64,000 bases of DNA from Prochlorococcus sp. MIT 1341 (GCF_034092415.1 NZ_CP139304.1:372001-436000); one strand, 5' to 3'. Positions 49,090 through 58,003 are shown, counted from the stretch's first letter. Notes: a model not told the origin generated them from the sequence alone. A program made the numbers and translations.

Positions 49090-49413
49090 ATGACTTACCT
49101 AATTTTATACGTCTCTGGTATAGCTTCTATCCTATGGGTTGCTCGTGTTGGGTGGCTGGAAGCTCTTAAGAGGACCGTGAGTGTTTTAATTCCATCGGTA
49201 TTGATTATTCTTTTTAACGCGAAAGCTGGTCGCTTTCTTTTTAAAAACCCAATACTGGGAGTTATTAGTCTTCTTCCAACTGTAGTTATTGTCTACAAAG
49301 CATCTCAACCTCTTGTAGTGAGAATTAATAACTGGATAGATAAGAAAACCATTGAATTTGTTGACATGAAAGATGTGATTGATGCTGAAGTGATTTCAAA
49401 GGAGGATGCCTAA
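49090..49413 (+). CDS. Small hypothetical membrane protein with interrupted tail
   Basis: A 107-residue protein from ATG 49090, the better of two starts (GTG 49036 also opens the frame). It has three hydrophobic segments (about residues 1-16, 28-45 and 52-70) and a C-terminal NWIDKKTIEFVDMKDVIDAEVIS. After its stop (TAA), one sense codon and a TAG, the same frame continues for 42 codons with protein-like acidic sequence. An AAAGGAGG at 49398-49405, inside its end, looks like a ribosome-binding site for a following gene. Confidence 0.5.
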   Translation: MTYLILYVSGIASILWVARVGWLEALKRTVSVLIPSVLIILFNAKAGRFLFKNPILGVISLLPTVVIVYKASQPLVVRINNWIDKKTIEFVDMKDVIDAEVISKEDA

Positions 49414-49419
49414 ACTTAG

Positions 49420-49548
49420 GGAAAGCTTGAAAGAAGTTTTGATGAAATAAGCAATGAAGAGGTAGAAGAAATCCTCCGGGATATAGACTATGATCAAGAA
49501 GATCGTACTTACTTCCCTCCTGAAGAGTCAAAGCCACCACATTACTAA
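49420..49548 (+). pseudogene. Protein-like tail frame with no start codon
   Basis: In the same frame as the preceding gene but after TAA-ACT-TAG. The 42 codons read LERSFDEISNEEVEEILRD, then DYDQEDRTYFPPEESKPPHY. No ATG, GTG or TTG occurs within it. An ATG at 49406, right after AAAGGAGG, opens another frame that stops after 14 codons; a one-base shift would join it to this tail. It is a decayed gene, a frameshifted gene, or a readthrough extension. Its TAA overlaps the next ATG. Confidence 0.4.
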
Positions 49549-49712
49549 TGGCTCTTAGTGCACATAGGAAACACAAAATATATCTAGCAGCGGCAATGGG
49601 ATATGGGCTTGGTTCAGATGAGCCAGAAGAGTTCGCTTTCTACAACAAAATCAGGGAAGAGATGAAAGACGACAAGAAAAAGAGCAATTTGGGAATCGTT
49701 AGAAAAGATTGA
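49548..49712 (+). CDS. Tiny hypothetical protein
   Basis: A 54-residue frame whose ATG overlaps the preceding TAA (TAATG), the sort of contact seen in translationally coupled genes. It starts MALSAHRKHKIYLAAAMGYG and is then acidic and basic (SDEPEEFAFYNKIREEMKDDKKK). No known family. The overlap makes it more likely real. Confidence 0.4.
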   Translation: MALSAHRKHKIYLAAAMGYGLGSDEPEEFAFYNKIREEMKDDKKKSNLGIVRKD

Positions 49713-49816
49713 TACAGCAATGGCTTATTATCAACCTTGTTCTGACTCTTCTAGAACTAGTCTAACATAGGTCTAGCCTCAAATTTTGCTTCTAATCACA
49801 GTTATAGTATGATTTG

Positions 49817-49840
49817 ATGGAGTTCTTATTTAATGTATAA
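49817..49840 (+). repeat. Second copy of the ychF 3' end
   Basis: Twenty bases at 49817-49836 are identical to 47594-47613 at the end of ychF. In both places they encode MEFLFNV followed by a stop codon (GTG TGA in ychF, GTA TAA here). The two codons before it also encode similar residues (D-V and D-L). It lies just before the glycan cluster. Confidence 0.8.
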
Positions 49841-49893
49841 GCAAATCTAGTAATTTCTATGAGTACCAAATCTAACTATAATAACTAAAGATC

Positions 49894-50844
49894 ATGTTAG
49901 GAAATAACTCATTTGAACCCCATGTAAGTGTTATCATGAATTGTCATAACGGGGGAAGTTACCTACTGGATTCATTAGACAGTCTAATATCGCAAAGTTA
50001 TCAAAATTGGGAACTTATTTTTTGGGATAACTGTTCAGAAGACAATAGTGCGGCAATAGTTAAATCCTACAAAAATAAGAAGTTTAGATACTTTCATAGC
50101 CCCGCATATACCAGGCTAGGGGAAGCAAGAAATCTTGCCCTCGAAAAAGCTACTGGGGACTTTATTGCTTTCTTAGATTGTGATGATATTTGGCTACCAA
50201 ATAAATTGGAAAAACAATTACCACTATTTAAGGATAACACTGTTGGAATTGTGATAAGTGATGCACAGTTCTTTAATAAAAAGGGTGATATAAATGGCAC
50301 TAGAGCCTTTAAACGATTCAAACCTTACAGAGGAAGAGTCTTTCGAAAACTTTTAACCTCGTATTTTATCCCACTCCCAACAGCAATAATTCGCGCTTCA
50401 ATGTTAAACAACATGAGATATGCATTTGATAGCAGCTTCAATGTTATTGAGGAATATGACCTTTTTATTCGATTGTGTTTTAATTGCTCAGTAGATTATA
50501 TAGACGAAGTTCTTGCAAAATGGAGAGTTCATAGCAACAGCCTTACATGGAAAAATCCCGAGCTATTCCCATACGAAAAAAGAATCTTTTTAAAAAAGCT
50601 TGCCTTGAACTATGAAAACTTTGAAATAGATTACAAGCAAGAACTACAGTGTATTAAAAGGCAAATAAAAACTCATGAGGCACTAATCAATTGGAGCAAA
50701 AATGATAAGAAGATGGCAATAGAAAGCTTAAACCCAATTTTAGATGGAACAGGAAAATCTATCCTCATATATATTTTAATTAAATTTCTTCCGTATAAAG
50801 TATTTAATTTCATCAATAAAAGAAGACATGGCCTAATAAATTAG
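49894..50844 (+). CDS. Glycosyltransferase family 2
   Basis: A 316-residue GT-A fold enzyme. It has VSVIMNCHNGGSYLLDSLDSLISQSYQNWELIFWDNCSED, the GT2 N-terminus, and the metal-binding FLDCDDIWLPNKLEKQL. The C-terminal part (ECIKRQIKTHEA-like helices) is not diagnostic. It transfers a sugar from a nucleotide donor, probably to a surface polysaccharide. It heads a three-gene plus-strand cluster. Confidence 0.9.
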   Translation: MLGNNSFEPHVSVIMNCHNGGSYLLDSLDSLISQSYQNWELIFWDNCSEDNSAAIVKSYKNKKFRYFHSPAYTRLGEARNLALEKATGDFIAFLDCDDIWLPNKLEKQLPLFKDNTVGIVISDAQFFNKKGDINGTRAFKRFKPYRGRVFRKLLTSYFIPLPTAIIRASMLNNMRYAFDSSFNVIEEYDLFIRLCFNCSVDYIDEVLAKWRVHSNSLTWKNPELFPYEKRIFLKKLALNYENFEIDYKQELQCIKRQIKTHEALINWSKNDKKMAIESLNPILDGTGKSILIYILIKFLPYKVFNFINKRRHGLIN

Positions 50845-50933
50845 ATTGAGTTAGATATCAACTTTCAAGATACTATAACAAAAAAGCATTTATTTATCAT
50901 AAAATAACTTGATAAGCTTTCCTCGTTTTAAAA

Positions 50934-51977
50934 ATGTTATTAGTGAACTTCCTAAATAAAATAGTAAATATTCCTATTTCACATCAATTAAGTGAAAAGT
51001 TAGTTAGAGTCTTGAGATATATTTATCTAAGGTCAAGGTTAAAGGACATTTACATAACAGAAAGGTACAGGTCTAAAGATCCCAAAACTAGTTTAGGCAG
51101 CATTATTGATAATACAGATGATGTGGCAATCCTAATGAGGGGGTTAATCGTGAAGGAAGATGACTTCACGATAAAAACTCTTGAATTCTATAGAAAGTGT
51201 TACCCAAATACTCCTATTATATTGTCAACTTGGGATCACTGCATTAATGGAATCGAGGAAATTCTTTCAAAGCTTGATATTAAAACAGTTACTTCAAAAT
51301 TTAAAGTGCCTATACGTGGTTATGGGACAAATAATCTACAAATAATTGGGAACATGAACGGACTACATTTAATTAGAGAAATTGGCATTAAATATACACT
51401 TACGACAAGAACTGATCAAAGATTCTATGCAGATAATATACTTAGATCCCTTAAATTAATTCAAAATTCTTATGACTACAAAACAAATAACAATATTAGC
51501 GATCGGCAAATTAATCGGCTAGCCATTCTTAGTTTCAATACATTCTTGTACAGGCTATATAGTATTAGTGACATGTTTTTATTTGGATTAACAGAAGACG
51601 TGTTTAATTTTTGGAATACAAAATATGATGACAGAAAGTTTAGTCCTGATGATTATAGTAAACCATTAAGAACACAGAGAGAATGGTCTAAACAAAACAT
51701 AAGTGAGGCATATTTCACTACCGAATTCCTAGCACGAAATGGTGAAGATCCTAAATGGACATTAGAACATTACTGGGATGTACTTAGAAAAAGATTCATT
51801 GTAGTAGATAGTAATTCCCTAGATTTTCTTTGGCCAAAATATAGCCATATTGAAGATCGTTGGATAAACCCCCAAAAAGGTATCCAGCATAGGCAAATAA
51901 GCAACTCTGACTGGAATTTGATAAGAGAAAGTCTTTTGTCACCCTGTGAAGAAGTGTTAGATTTTCCCTTATCATGA
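50934..51977 (+). CDS. WavE-like glycan biosynthesis protein
   Basis: A 347-residue protein. The segment VAILMRGLIVKEDDFTIKTLEFYRKCYPNTPIILSTWDH, then YTLTTRTDQRFYADNILR, fits the WavE family of lipopolysaccharide core or O-antigen enzymes. It follows the GT2 gene by 90 bases. The exact reaction is unknown. Confidence 0.7.
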   Translation: MLLVNFLNKIVNIPISHQLSEKLVRVLRYIYLRSRLKDIYITERYRSKDPKTSLGSIIDNTDDVAILMRGLIVKEDDFTIKTLEFYRKCYPNTPIILSTWDHCINGIEEILSKLDIKTVTSKFKVPIRGYGTNNLQIIGNMNGLHLIREIGIKYTLTTRTDQRFYADNILRSLKLIQNSYDYKTNNNISDRQINRLAILSFNTFLYRLYSISDMFLFGLTEDVFNFWNTKYDDRKFSPDDYSKPLRTQREWSKQNISEAYFTTEFLARNGEDPKWTLEHYWDVLRKRFIVVDSNSLDFLWPKYSHIEDRWINPQKGIQHRQISNSDWNLIRESLLSPCEEVLDFPLS

Positions 51978-52110
51978 AAAACCAGGATAAAGCTCACTAA
52001 ACACCTCATATCTAAGAATTCTGATAATTATTCAACTGAGTATATATACAACGCTATGTCCGCAAGTAATATGTATGAATAACTAGCCTTTATCTAAGGA
52101 AGGAATAAAA

Positions 52111-54021
52111 ATGGATGCTACTACCCATCATATTGTTCTATGTGGTGGAACTGGATCGAGACTACAAGATGAATTGACAATGCCAAAACCCTTGTTGTTA
52201 ATACTTGGAGTGCCACTGATTCAGCATGTTCTTCCTAGTGTCCCCTCTCAAAGAATTAGTTTAATTTCAGCTAATCATCTTAAACGCCTACAATTTGACA
52301 AGTTGATTCATCATCTAACGGATAAAGAAATTATATTTAAATATATAGATAGGCCTACAAGGGGTCCCGTTGAAACAGCCTACCTTGGTCTAACAAAGCT
52401 TGACCATATTAAAGACGAAGATCAAATCATATTTTATGATAATGATACCATTTATAATGGCATTAACCTTCCAGAAGATGCCTCTAATTCAATAGGCTAT
52501 TTAACTATTGATGACCCGACAAGATCCTATCCTTATTGCTTTTTAGATATCAAGGAAAATAAGATCATAGGAATCCATGAAAAGAATCAAGTCAGCAGAG
52601 ATTATGCAGCCGGCATTTACGCATTTAAATCAAAATCTTTTTTTATGAATCAGGCAAAAAGATTAATAACAGAAAAGCTGGATGAAGAGTTATTTATGTC
52701 TACTATTTATAAAAGCATCCTTGATGAAGGAGTGGAGTCGATACATGGTTTTAAAGTAAATTCAGCCATATGCCTTGGCACACCTGATGATATTGCATGC
52801 AATATCCATGAAGTTCCATTTAAAAAACTGCGCATTTGCTTTGACTTAGATAATACATTACTTAATTATAGAGTGCCTGGCGAAACATACAGCGATATAA
52901 AAGCTATTGAGGAAATTGTAGATTTACTTCGAAGGTTACATGAACAAGGACATTGCATAATAATTCATACCGCTCGTGGGATGAAGACTGCACAACAAAA
53001 TAGCGGGGCTGCATTAAAAAGGGTTGCCGCTCATACCTTCAACGTCTTAGAAGATTTAAAGATACCATTTGATGAGATCTACTTTGGCAAGCCAAGTGCT
53101 GATATTTATATAGATGACAAGTCCCATAATCCTTTCATTAATATACAGAAGTCAATCGGTTTCTCACATTTAAAGAAACCTATAATTAATCCTACTAATA
53201 AATTTAACTCTCTCTATATTGACAATGAAATAGTTACTAAAATAGGTCCTAATCAATCAATGGAAGGGGAAGTATTTTTCTATGAACAGATAAATGATAC
53301 TAAATTAGAAAAATATTTCCCAAGATATCTTGGGAACACAAAAGATGCCGTATCAACAACACTACATTTAGGCTATGTCAATGGTTCAATGCTTTATCAA
53401 GTTTTATCTGATGAGCTTCTAAGCATTAAACACCTAGAAAGACTTATTATTGCTTTAGAGGAAATACATAATTACAATGTCCCTATTGAAATTGAGGCAA
53501 ATGATTTATATGAAAATTATATGGGTAAGTTAAAACGAAGAATCGTAAATGAAAAAGATTATCCCTTCACTGATAAGACAGATTTGATTGAGAAGATTGA
53601 CTCAAAGATTATGGAATACCTACACTCAACTGATCTCTCGATTGCGGGAGTTGTCCTGGGAGACCCTTGGTTTAGTAATACAATGTTAACTCTCGACTCA
53701 GAATTCTGCTTTCTTGATATGAAAGGGAATATAGCTGGTCAACTGACAACAAACGGGGATAGATTAACAGATTATTGTAAATTACTACAATCCTTACATG
53801 GCTATGATTTTATTATTAATGATAATCAAATCAACGATTCATATCTCCTTGAACTAAGAGAATATCTTATTAATTATCTTACCCAAAATGGCTATAGTCT
53901 TTCAATAATAAATTCCATTACTGCTTGTCTAATAGCAAAAACCATATCTTTCTTTGATGAGGGGGAGAAACATAAGCAGTTAATTTGGGACCTGGCAGTC
54001 TCAATTGGTAGCAAAGTTTAA
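52111..54021 (+). CDS. Three-domain glycan protein: nucleotidyltransferase, HAD phosphatase and kinase-like domains
   Basis: A 636-residue protein with three recognisable parts. Residues 1-235 form a sugar or alcohol nucleotidyltransferase (IVLCGGTGSRLQDE, MPKPLLLILGVPLIQHV, IFYDNDTIYNG). Residues 240-350 form a HAD phosphatase (FDLDNTLL, Asp245 and Asp247; IIIHTARGM; FGKPSADIYIDDKS). Residues 365-600 resemble an aminoglycoside- or choline-kinase-like fold: LGDPWFSNTML (Asp518, Asn523) and CFLDMKG (Asp536). Together they could activate and transfer a small phosphorylated alcohol or amine for a surface glycan. The preceding genes are GT2 and WavE-like. Confidence 0.75.
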   Translation: MDATTHHIVLCGGTGSRLQDELTMPKPLLLILGVPLIQHVLPSVPSQRISLISANHLKRLQFDKLIHHLTDKEIIFKYIDRPTRGPVETAYLGLTKLDHIKDEDQIIFYDNDTIYNGINLPEDASNSIGYLTIDDPTRSYPYCFLDIKENKIIGIHEKNQVSRDYAAGIYAFKSKSFFMNQAKRLITEKLDEELFMSTIYKSILDEGVESIHGFKVNSAICLGTPDDIACNIHEVPFKKLRICFDLDNTLLNYRVPGETYSDIKAIEEIVDLLRRLHEQGHCIIIHTARGMKTAQQNSGAALKRVAAHTFNVLEDLKIPFDEIYFGKPSADIYIDDKSHNPFINIQKSIGFSHLKKPIINPTNKFNSLYIDNEIVTKIGPNQSMEGEVFFYEQINDTKLEKYFPRYLGNTKDAVSTTLHLGYVNGSMLYQVLSDELLSIKHLERLIIALEEIHNYNVPIEIEANDLYENYMGKLKRRIVNEKDYPFTDKTDLIEKIDSKIMEYLHSTDLSIAGVVLGDPWFSNTMLTLDSEFCFLDMKGNIAGQLTTNGDRLTDYCKLLQSLHGYDFIINDNQINDSYLLELREYLINYLTQNGYSLSIINSITACLIAKTISFFDEGEKHKQLIWDLAVSIGSKV

Positions 54022-54394
54022 AACCTTTAAAAGATTTTTTTTTAAGAACTCAATATTTGAAAAAGGAAGACCTATACTTTAAGTTTTAGCTTAGAATTAA
54101 CTCGATTCCAGCATTTTTATATTAGAGAGCTCACTTTCTAACATAATAAATATTAAAAATAATCTGCATTTGATATCAATGAAAGCATGCAAGAAATTTG
54201 ATCAAATCCTAACACGGGAAAAAGTCTATGCTTATCTTTATAGATATAAGGCAAAGAATCTAAATCAGGGACACATTACCAAACTAATTATATTGACCTT
54301 ATAAGTTTCCATTAAAAACTAGTTTTGAGTTTCTCTAAAATTTCCCAATATAAAAAGAAATGTCTATTAGAATGTAAATAGCATGAAAAATTAA
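54022..54394. other. Gap between the glycan cluster and the DUF1824 gene
   Basis: About 370 AT-rich bases. One short frame (54179-54304, 41 codons, MKACKKFDQILTREKVYAY) could be a tiny gene but has no support beyond length. No copy of the ychF-end repeat and no terminator were found here. Confidence 0.4.
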
Positions 54395-54817
54395 ATGGAA
54401 TCTATTGAGGTTAGTTCACTTGAGGATCTAAACCATTTTCGTTCCGCTCCAACACTTGATGCATCTCAATGCGAGAGTCTTATTAAGGAGCTATGCAAAA
54501 ACATGGACGAGTCAGATTGGTTCACAGTAGGAATAATGTCCCCTTCATCAGAAATTGCCATTTCTGTCCTTAGAGAAATTGAAAAATACTTTTCCTGGGA
54601 GGAAATGAAAATACTTGAAAAGCCAAATAAAGACGGACCCGTTTTTCTAAAGGCAAATCAAAAGACTCGTGATATTTACTTACGAGTAGAATATGGTTTA
54701 GGGGAAGGTGTGTTAATAACTTGCCAAAAAGAGGAATATACGAATGGTGTAAATACTTTTGGTCCTTTTCCTTTGAATTTCTTCAAAGAGGTTGGTCACC
54801 AAAATAAGATTAATTAA
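54395..54817 (+). CDS. DUF1824-family protein
   Basis: A 140-residue soluble protein. The segments WFTVGIMSPSSEIAISVLREIEKYF, VFLKANQKTRDIYLRVEYGLGEGVLITCQ and FGPFPLNFF fit DUF1824, a cyanobacterial and plastid family of unknown function. It stands alone and ends before a strong terminator. Confidence 0.8.
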   Translation: MESIEVSSLEDLNHFRSAPTLDASQCESLIKELCKNMDESDWFTVGIMSPSSEIAISVLREIEKYFSWEEMKILEKPNKDGPVFLKANQKTRDIYLRVEYGLGEGVLITCQKEEYTNGVNTFGPFPLNFFKEVGHQNKIN

Positions 54818-54821
54818 ATGA

Positions 54822-54873
54822 TCACCAAATAAAAAAAAGCAAGGGTTTAGCCTTGCTTTTTTTTATTTGGTGA
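54822..54873. terminator. Bidirectional terminator after the DUF1824 gene
   Basis: A perfect 23-base inverted repeat (54822-54844 and 54851-54873) around a 6-base loop, with A and T runs in the arms. It serves the plus-strand gene before it and the minus-strand gene that follows. Confidence 0.95.
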
Positions 54874-54928
54874 ATTGGTTCAAAAAGGAGATCTTCAAGG
54901 CTGGAAATAATTTCAGCTTTATTTGGAC

Positions 54929-55126
54929 TCAACTATCCCTTTTAGCCCAAGGATCTACTCTCTTTGTGTCATCTGAATACCAAAAGAATTGAGATGCTCC
55001 AAAAAACGCGCCCAATCCACAGAGTGCTGCAGCAACATTCAAGCCCCCTGAAGGCTTGATCAACCCAAGGTCAGATGGGTGCGGCAGTTGAGTAGCAAAA
55101 TCAATGATGTGGGATAAATCAATCAT
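54929..55126 (-). CDS. Small membrane protein near the antenna genes
   Basis: A 65-residue protein from ATG 55126 (MIDLSHIIDFATQLPHPSDL), with one hydrophobic segment (about residues 27-46, LNVAAALCGLGAFFGASQFFW) and a charged end (DDTKRVDPWAKRDS). It may be a thylakoid protein, given its place beside the pcb genes, but I do not recognise the family. A longer frame upstream (to 55168) is possible. Confidence 0.55.
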   Translation of the reverse strand: MIDLSHIIDFATQLPHPSDLGLIKPSGGLNVAAALCGLGAFFGASQFFWYSDDTKRVDPWAKRDS

Positions 55127-55220
55127 CAATAAAAAAGGCGTGGTTTCGCCATATGAAATGAGAATCAAGCATTTATAGACCAGAAGAGCTCACTAGTAGT
55201 CCCTCTGTTGCATCTTGAAA

Positions 55221-55252
55221 ACTGATTCGAGGGAAACACTCTCGAATCCAGT
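55221..55252 (+). ncRNA. Hairpin with GGAAACA loop, possible Yfr2-type or leader element
   Basis: An inverted repeat AACTGATTCGAG ... CTCGAATCCAGTT (with one bulge) encloses a loop with GGGAAACACT. The GGAAACA loop on a stable stem recalls the Yfr2-family cyanobacterial small RNAs. I saw no clear terminator after it, so it may instead be a leader structure for pcb or chance. It lies 240 bases before the first pcb gene. Confidence 0.3.
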
Positions 55253-55400
55253 TCAACAAAACAAGTCATTCTTTTGACCGAAACCCTTTAAAACCAATAG
55301 ACCTGATGACAAGAAATTGCCTGCAGGGCCTCTAGGGTCTAAACCAACCATCAAGGAAATTTGCCGATTTAATGAAGCCCCAAGCCCCGAGAGAAAAGAT

Positions 55401-55452
55401 CTAAATAAAGACCTCTAACTATTCCGAGCATATAAATTGAGCAACTTGTAGT
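55401..55452 (+). promoter_or_regulatory. Shared pcb upstream element, copy 1
   Basis: A stretch of about 50 bases beginning CTAAATAAAGACCT, with TATTCCG, CATATAAATTGAGC and CTTGTAG following. It is closely repeated upstream of the third and fourth pcb genes. It starts 88 bases before the ATG at 55489. The CATATAAAT part could be a -10 element. Confidence 0.75.
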
Positions 55453-55488
55453 ATTTTTAACGGATTACTGAACCCGATCTCTTAATTC

Positions 55489-56538
55489 ATGCAGACCTAT
55501 GGAAATCCAGACGTCACCTACGGGTGGTGGGCTGGTAATTCAGGGGTAACAAATCGCTCAGGCAAATTTATTGCTGCGCATGCTGCTCACACAGGCTTGA
55601 TAGCTTTCTGGGCAGGTGCTTTTACCCTTTTTGAGCTTTCTCGCTTTGACCCCTCTGTACCCATGGGTCATCAACCTTTAATTGTGCTTCCTCATCTTGC
55701 CTCCATTGGTATTGGATTTGACGAAGCTGGTGTTTGGACAGGGGCTGGTGTTGCCACAATTGGCATAGTTCACCTTGTTTTCTCCATGGTTTATGGGGGA
55801 GGTGGACTTATGCACTCACTTCTTTTCCCAGGAGATATGCAGGAATCTGAGCTTATTCAAGCCAGAAAATTTAAGTTGGAATGGGACAACCCTGACAACC
55901 AAACCTTCATCCTCGGGCACCATTTGATTTTCATGGGTGTTGCATGTATTTGGTTTGTTGAATGGGCCAGGGTCCATGGCATCTATGACCCAGCGCTGGG
56001 AGCTGTTCGTCAAGTCAATTACAACGTTGACCTAACTCAAATCTGGAATCATCAATTTGATTTCCTATCCATCGACAGCCTTGAAGATGTAATGGGCGGC
56101 CATGTCTTTTTGGCATTCTTTGAAATAGGTGGTGGTGCATTTCATATTGCTACCAAGCAAATTGGTGAATACACCAGTTTCAAAGGATCTAAATTGCTCT
56201 CAGCTGAAGCAGTTCTTTCTTGGTCTCTTGCTGGTATTGGCTGGATGGCTATTGTTGCTGCTTTCTGGTGTGCAACCAACACAACTGTTTATCCCGAAGC
56301 TTGGTACGGCGAACCACTTGCCTTGAAGTTCGGCATCTCCCCTTATTGGATCGATACGGTTGAACTTGCTGATGGAGCCCACACATCCCGTGCTTGGTTG
56401 GTAAACATCCACTATTACCTAGGTTTCTTCTATATCCAAGGTCATTTATTCCATGCACTTCGTGCAATGGGATTTGATTTCAAGAGAACTTTGGATCAGA
56501 AATTTGGACCTCTAGGTAAAGAGCCATCACTTAATTAA
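55489..56538 (+). CDS. pcb: Prochlorophyte chlorophyll-binding antenna protein Pcb, gene 1 of 4
   Basis: Pcb proteins are six-helix divinyl-chlorophyll antennae of Prochlorococcus, related to CP43 and IsiA but lacking the large lumenal loop. The 349-residue protein starts MQTYGNPDVTYGWWAGNSGVTNRSGKFIA and has the conserved HTGLIAFWAGA, MGHQPLIVLPHLASIG, WDNPDNQTFILGHHLIFMGVACIWFVEWARVHG and LEDVMGGHVFLAFF. It ends in LFHALRAMGFDFKRTLD. Helix histidines bind chlorophyll. It has its own terminator and shares an upstream element with genes 3 and 4. Confidence 0.96.
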   Translation: MQTYGNPDVTYGWWAGNSGVTNRSGKFIAAHAAHTGLIAFWAGAFTLFELSRFDPSVPMGHQPLIVLPHLASIGIGFDEAGVWTGAGVATIGIVHLVFSMVYGGGGLMHSLLFPGDMQESELIQARKFKLEWDNPDNQTFILGHHLIFMGVACIWFVEWARVHGIYDPALGAVRQVNYNVDLTQIWNHQFDFLSIDSLEDVMGGHVFLAFFEIGGGAFHIATKQIGEYTSFKGSKLLSAEAVLSWSLAGIGWMAIVAAFWCATNTTVYPEAWYGEPLALKFGISPYWIDTVELADGAHTSRAWLVNIHYYLGFFYIQGHLFHALRAMGFDFKRTLDQKFGPLGKEPSLN

Positions 56539-56596
56539 GTACAAACCTGCTTAGGTTCTTAATTTAAAGAACTGTAGAAAAAGCCATGATGCTTTT

Positions 56597-56628
56597 AAAA
56601 GCCTCGTCATATGACGAGGCTTTTTTTT
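56597..56628 (+). terminator. Terminator after pcb gene 1
   Basis: A 28-base perfect palindrome (56597-56624, arms AAAAGCCTCGTCAT) followed by T bases. It ends the first pcb transcript, 58 bases after its stop. Confidence 0.92.
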
Positions 56629-56807
56629 AGTAAAAAATTATCCATTTGTACAAAATAAATTTTTTTCACTAGTGGTTTAGGCACTTTGCACCTAACTGGA
56701 TTTACAAAATTGATGTCACAAAGGCGTCACGGTTGTTGAACTGCCTGTCACTTAAAGCCAATTTGATTGTAATGTCGTATTAGTATTTACGTCTTGCGCT
56801 CCTAACT

Positions 56808-57860
56808 ATGCAGACCTATGGCAATCCAAACCCAACCTACGGGTGGTGGGCTGCAAATTCTTATGTCACCAATCGGTCAGGCCGATTCATTGCCGCTCAC
56901 GCTGGCCATACAGGATTGATCGCCTTTGCTGCTGGTGCAGCAACCCTTTCTGAGCTCGCTGCTTATGACCCATCTATACCCATGGGTCATCAAAGCTCAA
57001 TATTCATAGCTCATTTAGCTTCAATTGGCATTGGCTTCGACGACGCTGGTGTCTGGACAGGAGCAGGGGTTGCCACTATCGCCATTCTTCACCTTGTTTT
57101 CTCCATGGTCTATGGAGCTGGTGGTCTATTACATGGTGTTTATTTTGAGGAAAAGACTGAGGACGAGGAGATTCTCCAAGCCCAAAAGTTTAAGTTGGAA
57201 TGGGACAACCCTGATAACCAAACTTTCATTCTTGGACACCACTTGATTTTTATGGGTGTTGCTTGTATCTGGTTTGTTGAATGGGCACGAGTACATGGCA
57301 TTTACGACCCAGCCATTGGAGCTATTCGTCAAGTCAATTACAACCTTGATTTAACACAGATTTGGAACCATCAGTTTGATTTTCTTGCAATTGATAGCCT
57401 CGAGGATGTCATGGGGGGCCATGCCTTCCTGGCATTTTTTGAAATAGGTGGTGGTGCTTTCCACATTGCTACCAAACAGATTGGTGAATACACCGAATTC
57501 AAAGGATCCAATTTGCTATCAGCTGAAGCTATTCTTTCTTGGTCCCTCGCAGGGATTGGCTGGATGGCTATCGTTGCAGCATTCTGGGCTTCAACAAACA
57601 CAACTGTTTACCCAGTTGAGTGGTATGGAGAGCCTTTGGCCCTTAACTTCACAATTGCTCCCTTCTGGCTAGATACTGTTGACCTAACTGATGGAGCATT
57701 CTTCGGACACACCACCAGGATGGCAATTGTGAATATCCACTATGGACTAGGCTTCTTTGCTATTCAAGGTCACCTGTGGCATGCCCTTCGTGCTATGGGC
57801 TTCGACTTCACACGTCTATTAGATAGGAATGGTCCTTTTGGTGCAGAAAGAACCCTTTAA
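56808..57860 (+). CDS. pcb: Prochlorophyte chlorophyll-binding antenna protein Pcb, gene 2 of 4
   Basis: A 350-residue six-helix Pcb protein starting MQTYGNPNPTYGWWAANSYVTNRSGRFIA. It shares the core WDNPDNQTFILGHHLIFMGVACIWFVEWARVHGIYDPAIGAIRQVNYN with gene 1. Unlike the other three genes it lacks the common CTAAATAAAGACCT upstream element; the 200 bases before it contain a different sequence, so it is probably controlled differently. A terminator follows. Confidence 0.96.
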   Translation: MQTYGNPNPTYGWWAANSYVTNRSGRFIAAHAGHTGLIAFAAGAATLSELAAYDPSIPMGHQSSIFIAHLASIGIGFDDAGVWTGAGVATIAILHLVFSMVYGAGGLLHGVYFEEKTEDEEILQAQKFKLEWDNPDNQTFILGHHLIFMGVACIWFVEWARVHGIYDPAIGAIRQVNYNLDLTQIWNHQFDFLAIDSLEDVMGGHAFLAFFEIGGGAFHIATKQIGEYTEFKGSNLLSAEAILSWSLAGIGWMAIVAAFWASTNTTVYPVEWYGEPLALNFTIAPFWLDTVDLTDGAFFGHTTRMAIVNIHYGLGFFAIQGHLWHALRAMGFDFTRLLDRNGPFGAERTL

Positions 57861-57940
57861 GGGAACTGAATGACTTGATTATCAGCTTTCTGGTTTCAAA
57901 CTAAATTTACCCAAAGCTGTAATCCAATCAAAAGACATCT

Positions 57941-57972
57941 AAACCTCGTCAATAATGACGAGGTTTTTTTTT
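57941..57972 (+). terminator. Terminator after pcb gene 2
   Basis: Arms AAACCTCGTCA (57941-57951) and TGACGAGGTTT (57956-57966), a four-base loop, then a T run. Confidence 0.92.
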
Positions 57973-58003
57973 ACCCCATAATTTCAGCACCCTAGATTTA
58001 CAA

